Shown here: piece after piece, positions 1 through 7,158 of the stretch | How the letters are laid out: every line of letters begins with the position of its first letter | Position numbering within the stretch: position 1 is the first letter of the stretch | DNA from: Roseburia sp. | GTDB taxonomy: Bacteria > Bacillota > Clostridia > Lachnospirales > Lachnospiraceae | DNA length: 7,158 nucleotides | Assembly: GCA_017626625.1 (NCBI GenBank) | Contig: JAGAIK010000468.1 | Span: 1 to 7,158, forward strand | Reading direction: 5' to 3' | Program-made: the position numbers and the translations under genes | Notes under the pieces: model-generated | Databases searched by the model: none | The model's input: only the letters and a program-made list of their open reading frames with translations | What the model was told of the DNA's origin: nothing

Positions 1-227
1 CTATCTTAGGATACATGCAGCGTGGCGGAAGACCTACTGCAAAGGATCGTTACTATGCTTCCATTATGGGTGCATATGCGGTTGATATTATGCTTCAGGG
101 TAAAACCAACAGAGTAGTGGGCTATCAGCATGGTGAATTCGTAGATTTTGATATTGAGGAAGCATTACAGATGCAGAAGGGTATCAACGAATACCAGTTT
201 GAGGTTGCACATTTATTGTCAATCTAA
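1..227 (+). CDS. pfkA: 6-phosphofructokinase (ATP-dependent, PfkA type), C-terminal part only
   Basis: Glycolytic enzyme that phosphorylates fructose 6-phosphate in the cytoplasm. Only the last 74 full codons are in the window (frame starts at base 3, stop TAA 225-227); the start lies to the left. The PFK family signature is plain: I-L-G-Y-M-Q-R-G-G-R-P-T-A-K-D-R at bases 3-50, followed by a helix (YYASIMGAYAVDIML) and a V-G-Y ... V-D-F-D-I-E-E-A segment typical of the end of bacterial PfkA. The Arg of QRGG (bases 21-23) matches the fructose-6-phosphate contact Arg252 of E. coli PfkA; Tyr replaces the position of E. coli His249, which I believe is common in clostridial enzymes. It is followed by a hairpin and an intrinsic terminator, so it appears to end its transcript. 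Family assignment is firm; enzyme specificity (ATP rather than pyrophosphate) is inferred from overall resemblance. Confidence 0.93.
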   Translation, partial: ILGYMQRGGRPTAKDRYYASIMGAYAVDIMLQGKTNRVVGYQHGEFVDFDIEEALQMQKGINEYQFEVAHLLSI

Positions 228-237
228 ACATATTATA

Positions 238-269
238 ACTATTCAGAAATCTATATGGCTCTGAATGGT
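238..269 (+). other. Stem-loop in the pfkA 3' untranslated region
   Basis: A 10-bp inverted repeat (238-247 with 260-269, one G-T wobble) encloses a 12-base loop, 11 bases after the pfkA stop. No T-run follows, so it is not a terminator by itself. It sits about 25 bases ahead of the terminator hairpin, so the two would form tandem 3' hairpins, possibly stabilising the mRNA. Confidence 0.45.
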
Positions 270-293
270 TACCTTATATTTCAAAATGCAAGG

Positions 294-331
294 CAGCAGT
301 ATTCCTAAGTGGGTACTGCTGTTATTTTTTT
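294..331 (+). terminator. Intrinsic terminator after pfkA
   Basis: Perfect 8-bp stem CAGCAGTA (294-301) with TACTGCTG (314-321), a 12-base loop that can close further by wobble pairs, then a T-rich tail (322-331, broken by one A). Position 67 bases after the pfkA stop and before a new promoter fits termination of the pfkA transcript. Confidence 0.85.
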
Positions 332-360
332 CAAAAAAGGTATATTGTTGGAAAAAATTG

Positions 361-369
361 TGGTATGAT
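361..369 (+). promoter_or_regulatory. Extended -10 promoter for the rRNA methylase gene
   Basis: TGGTATGAT at 361-369 gives the TGn extension plus a TATGAT -10 hexamer (364-369). No good -35 is seen at 17 bases spacing (TATATT), which is acceptable for extended -10 promoters. It lies directly after the pfkA terminator and about 60 bases before the methylase start. Confidence 0.5.
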
Positions 370-390
370 TTAGAATTGTAGTAAAGAGGA

Positions 391-434
391 ATGGAGCATG
401 GATTGCAGCATTTGCTGCGGAGGATTGAGAAATA

Positions 435-435
<1 letters not shown>
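391..435 (+). other. Possible 14-codon leader ORF coupled to the methylase start
   Basis: ATG at 391 opens 14 codons (MEHGLQHLLRRIEK) ending in TAA at 433-435, which shares its last A with the methylase ATG (TAATG). Such overlaps can couple translation. Against it, the purine-rich AAAGAGGA lies directly against the ATG, too close for a normal ribosome site. It also contains a small hairpin (GCAGC 405-409 with GCTGC 414-418) just before the methylase GGAGG. It may be chance. Confidence 0.2.
419..423 (+). promoter_or_regulatory. Ribosome binding site of the methylase gene
   Basis: GGAGG lies 11 bases before ATG 435. The gap is slightly long but no better ATG is nearby in this frame, and the protein begins with the typical M-I-T-S-N-A-N-P-K-V-K start of the family, which fixes the start. 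Confidence 0.6.
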
Positions 436-3374
<2,939 letters not shown>

Positions 3375-3381
3375 TCATCGA

Positions 3382-3404
3382 GCAGGGAAGATTTCTTCCC
3401 CTGC
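3382..3404 (-). other. Leader hairpin close to lacZ
   Basis: GCA plus GGGAAG pairs with CTTCCC plus TGC, with one bulged G, around a 4-base AAAT loop. That is nine pairs in the lacZ leader RNA, starting about 25 bases upstream of the AAGGAG. No T-run follows. Possible mRNA structure; function unknown. Confidence 0.4.
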
Positions 3405-3406
3405 CC

Positions 3407-3462
3407 GCGCACCGGGCGTCCGTCAGTTTCTGCTGACTTTCTTCCTTTGGACACCCGTGTGC
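3407..3462 (-). other. GC-rich compound hairpin in the lacZ leader
   Basis: Outer arms 3413-3421 and 3449-3457 pair over nine positions (one G-T wobble on the minus strand). Directly inside them, GTCAG 3422-3426 pairs with CTGAC 3433-3437. The outer stem extends by about four to five more pairs past a bulge (3407-3411 with 3458-3462). It lies just past the permease terminator and just before the 3382-3404 hairpin, so most of the lacZ leader would be folded. It has no terminator T-tail. It does not match a riboswitch class that I can recognise. Confidence 0.4.
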
Positions 3463-3468
3463 ATTAAT

Positions 3469-3503
3469 AAAAAACCGGCGGCAATTTTCTCACCACCGGT
3501 TTT
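3469..3503 (-). terminator. Intrinsic terminator after the permease genes
   Basis: Reading the minus strand: AAAACCGGTGG (3503-3493), an 11-base loop, CCGCCGGTTTT (3481-3471) with one G-T wobble, running into a T-run that ends at 3469. It lies 15 bases past the second permease stop. It would end or reduce transcription before lacZ, so lacZ is likely expressed by read-through or from a weak promoter that I cannot identify. Confidence 0.85.
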
Positions 3504-3517
3504 GTACCCATGTATTT

Positions 3518-4348
3518 CTATTTTACCGCACCGGTGATACCTTCTGCAAACTGTTTCTGCAGTACGAAGAAAACAATCATCGTAGGAATAGAACAGAATA
3601 ATACGCCCATCATCAGTACGCCGTAATCTACGGTATAGCCCGCTGCCAGATTTGCAATCAGCATGGGCATCGTCTGTGCACGGTTATCCGTCATCACAAC
3701 CTTCGGCCACAGATATGCGTTCCAGGCATTCATAAACGTGATAACAGCCGCTGCCGCATAGGTGGATTTCATAATCGGCATATACATTTTGAAAAAGATT
3801 TTAAATTCGCTCAGCCCGTCGATTCGCGCCGCTTCCATAATATCCACCGGGAAGTTTCTGGAATTCTGACGGAACATCATAATCAGAAACGGGGTGGAGA
3901 TTGCCGGAAGAATAAATCCCCAGACGGTATTTAACAATTTCATTTTTGATATCATCTTAAATAATGGTATCATGGTTGCCACCTGAGGAACCATCATGGC
4001 AAGAAGCAGAATATTAAATACACGGTCTTTATTCTTGTCATGATACAGCTCGAAACCGTATCCTGCAAGAGAACAGATAAACAGCGCCACAATCGTCTGC
4101 ACGAGGGCATACAGGAAAGAGTTTCCCAACGCTCCCCACAAATCCTGACTTGCTGTCAGCTTCTGGAAATTCTCCAGGGCATGGGTTCCGATGGAAAGCT
4201 TTCCTCTCGCCACCTCCACGGTGGTATTGGTGGCTGCGGAAATCATCCAGTAAAACGGAAATACCGAGATAAAGGAAACAATGATAAGAAAGATATAAGA
4301 AGGAATTAATCTCTTCTGCGTTCCGGATACTTTTCTTTTCTTAGTCAC
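3518..4348 (-). CDS. Carbohydrate ABC transporter permease, MalG type (CUT1)
   Basis: One of two membrane subunits of a sugar importer. The 276-residue protein has a basic N-terminus and about six hydrophobic spans (near 17-38, 77-97, 110-130, 141-160, 196-216, 242-264), as usual for MalG-like subunits. The EAA loop that contacts the ATPase is clear: EAARIDG at 172-178, then L-S-E-F-K-I-F-F-K-M-Y-M-P. Start: GTG 4348 is preferred because AGTAGGTG (4362-4355) lies six bases upstream; the in-frame GTG at 4357 would sit inside that ribosome site. The start overlaps the end of the upstream permease gene by eight bases (GTGACTAA), so the two are probably translationally coupled and made in equal amounts. 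No ATPase gene is in the window; the partner is probably a shared MsiK/MalK-type ATPase encoded elsewhere. The substrate is inferred to be a galactoside from the lacZ neighbour. Confidence 0.92.
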   Translation of the reverse strand: MTKKRKVSGTQKRLIPSYIFLIIVSFISVFPFYWMISAATNTTVEVARGKLSIGTHALENFQKLTASQDLWGALGNSFLYALVQTIVALFICSLAGYGFELYHDKNKDRVFNILLLAMMVPQVATMIPLFKMISKMKLLNTVWGFILPAISTPFLIMMFRQNSRNFPVDIMEAARIDGLSEFKIFFKMYMPIMKSTYAAAAVITFMNAWNAYLWPKVVMTDNRAQTMPMLIANLAAGYTVDYGVLMMGVLFCSIPTMIVFFVLQKQFAEGITGAVK

Positions 4349-5243
4349 GTTTATCACCTACTTTCATATTAATAGCAGAGAGCACTGCCACTAAAATAAA
4401 TATAAAGAATGCCATTGCTGACGCATATCCAAAGTTTGCAACACCTGTACCGAAGGAGTTGTTGTAAACGTAATGGGACATGGTAATGGTGGAGTTTGCA
4501 GGACCACCGTTGGTTAAGTTGACAGATTCATCGAACAACTGTAAGGTACCGTTGATGGACATGATTGCGGTCATAACAATCGTCGGTTTTAACAGCGGCA
4601 CCGTGATGCGCCAGAAAGTCTGCCAACTGTTTGCACCGTCAATCTTGGCTGCCTCATAAACGGAATACTCGATATTCTGCAGACCTGCTAAAAAGAATAC
4701 CATGTTGTACCCGGTCCAACGCCAGATTAATGCGATAATGATAATTGCCTTGGCACTGGCTGCATTTCCAAGGAAATTATAATTTGTCTCTAAAATTCCC
4801 AATTTGATAAGGATACTGTTCATCAGACCCTGTGTTGCAAACAAAGATTTAAAAATCAAAGAATAGGAAACCAGGGAAGTCGCACAGGGTAAGAATACAC
4901 AGGTACGGAAAAATCCCTTGAATTTCAAGTCCTTATTGTTCAGAATCTGTGCCAGAAGCATAGCAAGTACCAGCATAATCGGCACTTCCACTAACAGATA
5001 AAGGAACGTATTTCCAACAGAACGGAGAAATAACTGGTCCTGAAACATTCGTTTGTAATTGTAGATAATCGGCTCCGCCCACTGCATATTGGCGCTGGAA
5101 CCTGTTTTAAAAGAAGTAATGATTGCCTGAATAATCGGCCAAAAGCTCATAACCGCAATCAAAAGTGTCGCAGGTGCTAAATAAATCCACCCGGCTGCGT
5201 GCTGTTTCGCAGTCACGGTTCTTTTCTTGTTTTTCAACTTCAA
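4341..5243 (-). CDS. Carbohydrate ABC transporter permease, MalF/UgpA type (CUT1)
   Basis: Second membrane subunit of the same importer, 300 residues. Hydrophobic spans lie near 18-45, 77-100, 113-135, 164-188, 222-240 and 273-292. The ATPase-contact EAA loop is at 197-203 (EAAKIDG, then A-N-S-W-Q-T-F-W-R-I-T-V-P), and the typical loop L-T-N-G-G-P-A-N-S-T lies near 243-252. It has no large periplasmic insertion like E. coli MalF, as normal for the short Gram-positive form. No ATG is available at the start: the reading begins at TTG 5243 (MKLKNKK) just after AAAAAGGGGGGC, or at TTG 5237, which has better spacing to the G-run. A 109-base gap with a strong hairpin separates it from the binding-protein gene upstream, and its stop lies inside the next permease gene. 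Confidence 0.92.
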   Translation of the reverse strand: MKLKNKKRTVTAKQHAAGWIYLAPATLLIAVMSFWPIIQAIITSFKTGSSANMQWAEPIIYNYKRMFQDQLFLRSVGNTFLYLLVEVPIMLVLAMLLAQILNNKDLKFKGFFRTCVFLPCATSLVSYSLIFKSLFATQGLMNSILIKLGILETNYNFLGNAASAKAIIIIALIWRWTGYNMVFFLAGLQNIEYSVYEAAKIDGANSWQTFWRITVPLLKPTIVMTAIMSINGTLQLFDESVNLTNGGPANSTITMSHYVYNNSFGTGVANFGYASAMAFFIFILVAVLSAINMKVGDKRD

Positions 5244-5294
5244 GCCCCCCTTTTTGCCTCTAAGTCCAAAAAAATACCCATTTTTATTTGATAA

Positions 5295-5324
5295 ACGGGG
5301 AATTCGGAAGAACCGATTCCCCGT
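5295..5324 (-). other. Intercistronic hairpin between binding protein and permease genes
   Basis: Perfect 9-bp stem ACGGGGAAT/ATTCCCCGT (5295-5303 with 5316-5324), continued after a bulged base by three C-G pairs (5305-5307 with 5313-5315) around a 5-base loop. It starts 28 bases past the binding-protein stop. The downstream minus-strand tail (TTTATC) is a poor T-run, so it is better read as a leaky terminator or an RNA-stabilising structure than a full stop. Confidence 0.6.
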
Positions 5325-5352
5325 CTGTAATACTCATCGTATCAATCTGTAA

Positions 5353-6729
5353 TTAGTTGCCCATTTCAAAGTTCAACTGGTCTTCTGCTGCCTGTAATGC
5401 TTCCATAACGTCCATGCCGTCCTTGATGTTGATGACTGCAGCCGCAATCTGTGTACGGCAGGTATAGTGGTAATCACTCTGCTCAACAACCGGAACATGA
5501 GAACCCATCTCTACAATCTGTGCATAGATTGGAGTGTTGTTGAAGTACTCAACGCCTTCGTTGTAAACATCAGACTCACCTGCGGAAATACAGGTTGTGA
5601 TAACACCGCCGTTTTTCAGTGCTCCGTCATAGGTAACGCTGCTGCCGCCGAAGGTATAGCTTAAGAATTTCTTTGCTAAATCTACGTTCTGGCAGTTGCT
5701 TGTGATGTAGAGGGAAGAACCGCCGTTAGAAGCATAGCCTTCTCCGCCTTCTAAGGTAGGCATAGAAGTAATCTCCCATTTTCCGCTGTTCTCTGTTACC
5801 TGCTGAATACTTGGGATAATCCAGTTACCATTCATAACGCCTGCAACCATATCGCCAAGGATGGTCTGGTCTACATAATCAGACCAGTCATTTGCCAGAT
5901 ATAATACATTTCTGGAAATCATCTCGTTGATTACTCCCATAATCTCTACTAACTTCTCGTTCTCTGTGATGTATGGTTTTCCGTCTTTGAACTGGGATTC
6001 GCCCTCTGCCTGAAGCATCATGTAAATCAGGTCGTTTCCGTCACCGTCCATGGAAAGTAAATATTTTCCGGTGGTATTGTAAACTTTCTCACCAACTTCG
6101 ATGAAGTCTGCCCAGGAAATTCCGGTCATATCATCAATGGTGTAGCCTGCCTGCTCTAAAAGGTCTACTCTGTATGCAAAGATAACTGTTCCGTTATCTA
6201 CCGGGAAACCATAATGTTTTCCGTTGATGGTGGAGTAGGAAAGCTTCTCCTGGCTGAAATCAGACCAGTCAACTTCTGCATCGTCCACATCTACGAAAGC
6301 ATCCGGATAATCAGCTACATAACGCTGAATCCAATGATCCTGGAATAATACGATGTCCGGCAAGTTACTGTAGTCTCCTGCGGAACCTGCCAAGGTGATG
6401 GCATCCTCGATGTCGGAAGACTGGGACTGCTCAATGATTTCCAGTTCAAAATCAGGGTCAACATTTGCCTTGTAATCATCTGCAGCCGCCTGTAATGCAG
6501 GGATATTAAAGTTTGCGTCCCAGGCATATACTGTCAGTTTGTTTGAACCGCCCGTGCTCTCCCCTGCGTCGGAACCTGTCTCCGTACCTGCGTCTGTGGT
6601 GCCTGCATCTGTGGTTCCCGCATCCGTGGTTCCGGCATCTGTTGTTCCGCCGTTATTGCCGCCGCAGCCTGCTGTCATGGATGCGACCATTGCTGTTGCC
6701 AACATCAGTGATAATACCTTTTTCTTCAT
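5353..6729 (-). CDS. Extracellular sugar-binding lipoprotein of a CUT1 ABC transporter
   Basis: Captures a sugar outside the cell and delivers it to the two permeases. The 458-residue protein begins with a lipoprotein signal peptide: MKKK, a hydrophobic stretch, then the lipobox T-A-G-C with Cys22 as lipidation site. Next is a flexible low-complexity linker (about 23-62) with four TTDAG repeats, then the folded domain starting near KLTVYAWD (64-71), typical of family 1 (MalE-like) binding proteins; GDMVAGVMNGNWIIP and GGSSLYIT are further family-like segments. Start: ATG 6729 has GGGAGG (6742-6737) seven bases upstream; the in-frame ATG at 6753 lies before that ribosome site and would spoil the signal peptide. 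First gene of the transport operon, downstream of an AraC-type regulator gene. Ligand is not readable from sequence; a beta-galactoside is inferred from lacZ. Confidence 0.92.
   Translation of the reverse strand: MKKKVLSLMLATAMVASMTAGCGGNNGGTTDAGTTDAGTTDAGTTDAGTETGSDAGESTGGSNKLTVYAWDANFNIPALQAAADDYKANVDPDFELEIIEQSQSSDIEDAITLAGSAGDYSNLPDIVLFQDHWIQRYVADYPDAFVDVDDAEVDWSDFSQEKLSYSTINGKHYGFPVDNGTVIFAYRVDLLEQAGYTIDDMTGISWADFIEVGEKVYNTTGKYLLSMDGDGNDLIYMMLQAEGESQFKDGKPYITENEKLVEIMGVINEMISRNVLYLANDWSDYVDQTILGDMVAGVMNGNWIIPSIQQVTENSGKWEITSMPTLEGGEGYASNGGSSLYITSNCQNVDLAKKFLSYTFGGSSVTYDGALKNGGVITTCISAGESDVYNEGVEYFNNTPIYAQIVEMGSHVPVVEQSDYHYTCRTQIAAAVINIKDGMDVMEALQAAEDQLNFEMGN
6586..6645 (-). repeat. Four tandem 15-base units encoding TTDAG in the lipoprotein linker
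   Basis: Four head-to-tail units of 15 bases code for TTDAG x4 (residues 29-48). The units differ at synonymous positions (for example GAC/GAT, ACA/ACG, GCA/GCG/GCC), so they are not freshly duplicated. They form a Thr/Asp/Gly tether between the lipid anchor and the binding domain. In-frame unit gain or loss would only change tether length. Confidence 0.85.
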
Positions 6730-6736
6730 GTCTTTT

Positions 6737-6742
6737 CCTCCC
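6737..6742 (-). promoter_or_regulatory. Ribosome binding site of the binding-protein gene
   Basis: GGGAGG on the minus strand, seven bases before ATG 6729. It is the best-placed ribosome site in the window and contrasts with the GTG and TTG starts of the two permease genes. Confidence 0.8.
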
Positions 6743-6837
6743 AATAACAACATTTTTAACCAATCATTTTTTTCTGTTTTGTTTTTTCGTCCGTCATTTT
6801 AACGGATTTTCTTTTGTTTTTGATTGATTATATGTAT

Positions 6838-6866
6838 ATTATAACTAACTAATAGAAATGATTGTG
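6838..6866 (-). promoter_or_regulatory. Candidate promoter of the transporter operon
   Basis: TATAAT on the minus strand (6843-6838) is a perfect -10; at 17 bases the -35 position (6866-6861) reads CACAAT, which is poor. A good -10 with a weak -35 is what one expects at an activator-dependent promoter. A second TATAAT lies at 6832-6827, also without a -35. Transcription would start near 6831, giving a leader of about 100 bases. Confidence 0.5.
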
Positions 6867-6904
6867 TACATATCTATTCAAAATCCGCGCATTTTCAATC
6901 ATTT
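6856..6904. promoter_or_regulatory. Candidate operator: inverted AAATGATTG / CAATCATTT half-sites
   Basis: AAATGATTG at 6856-6864 and its exact inverse CAATCATTT at 6896-6904 are separated by 31 bases. A third copy, CAATCATTT, lies at 6761-6769 near the lipoprotein start. The promoter-proximal half-site overlaps the weak -35 position, as expected for an AraC-type activator, and the regulator gene is next door. The region is AT-rich, so chance is possible. Confidence 0.35.
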
Positions 6905-6911
6905 ATAAGCA

Positions 6912-7158
6912 TTACCACCCTTTCAGGGCAGAAATCTTGTAATTTAACAGCTTGTGTTCGTAGTTTTCCGGGTTGATTTTCCACTGATAGGGAGAGGTAT
7001 TCAAGAACTTCTTAAAGTTCCGGTTAAAGGTGGAGGTGGTGGAAAAACCCACCTTCTGCGCCACAATATCCATAGAATCATTGGTCTTTTTCATCAAATC
7101 ACAGGCTTTCTGGATACGCACCAGATTGACGTAATCCACCGGAGACATATTCATACAG
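6912..7158 (-). CDS. AraC-family transcriptional regulator, C-terminal DNA-binding part only
   Basis: The last 81 full codons of an AraC/XylS regulator (stop TAA 6914-6912); the rest lies beyond the right edge. The visible part spans the end of the first helix-turn-helix (MSPVDYVNLVRIQKACDLM) and the whole second one: S-M-D-I-V-A-Q-K-V-G-F-S-T-T-S-T-F-N-R-N-F-K-K-F, then N-T-S-P-Y-Q-W-K, the standard AraC signature. A tail of about 25 residues follows (ending in LKGW). The ATG at 7154 is internal, not the start. It is on the same strand as the transport genes, 182 bases upstream of the lipoprotein start, with no clear terminator between, so it probably regulates this operon in response to the sugar. 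The sensing domain is not visible. Confidence 0.9.
   Translation of the reverse strand, partial: CMNMSPVDYVNLVRIQKACDLMKKTNDSMDIVAQKVGFSTTSTFNRNFKKFLNTSPYQWKINPENYEHKLLNYKISALKGW

Noticed and set aside
6790..6806. TCCGT/ACGGA hairpin followed by T-rich plus-strand sequence, resembling a terminator
   Set aside because: The stem has only five pairs, and no plus-strand gene upstream needs ending. On the minus strand it has no T-run.
6513..6827. Two plus-strand frames rich in VPAS or Pro/Leu opposite the lipoprotein N-terminus
   Set aside because: They are the antisense reading of the TTDAG repeat and signal peptide, and run into the AT-rich gap.

Overview
The window looks like chromosomal DNA of a gut-type Firmicute, most likely Lachnospiraceae. 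Reasons are a clostridial-style PfkA carboxy terminus next to a SpoU/TrmH-family rRNA methylase, strong GGAGG-type ribosome sites, a CUT1 sugar ABC operon without its own ATPase, a lipoprotein binding protein with a low-complexity linker, and a LacZ of the long GH2 type. The genus cannot be fixed from the sequence alone.

Layout. (1) Bases 1-668, plus strand: the 3' end of pfkA (6-phosphofructokinase), a 3' hairpin, an intrinsic terminator, an extended -10 promoter, and the first ~67 codons of a TrmH/SpoU-family rRNA 2'-O-methyltransferase. (2) A sharp junction near 630-640, where the methylase gene stops and antisense lacZ begins. (3) Bases 606-7158, minus strand, read from right to left: the end of an AraC-family regulator, a regulatory gap with a candidate promoter and repeated half-sites, a sugar-binding lipoprotein, a hairpin, two CUT1 permeases that overlap by 8 bases, a terminator, a structured leader, and a GH2 beta-galactosidase that lacks roughly its last 100 residues.

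How the genes work together. The minus-strand genes form a galactoside uptake and hydrolysis locus. The lipoprotein captures a sugar, the two permeases import it with an ATPase encoded elsewhere, LacZ would hydrolyse a beta-galactoside such as lactose in the cytoplasm, and the AraC-type protein probably controls the operon. The substrate is inferred from the lacZ linkage, not read from the binding protein.

The most notable thing is the junction. Both the methylase and lacZ are cut at the same point and face each other. This is what one end of an inversion between two same-strand genes would look like, and also what a chimeric assembly or amplification artefact would look like. I did not find an undescribed defence, mobile or RNA system. 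There is no tRNA, rRNA, CRISPR array, transposase or integrase visible.
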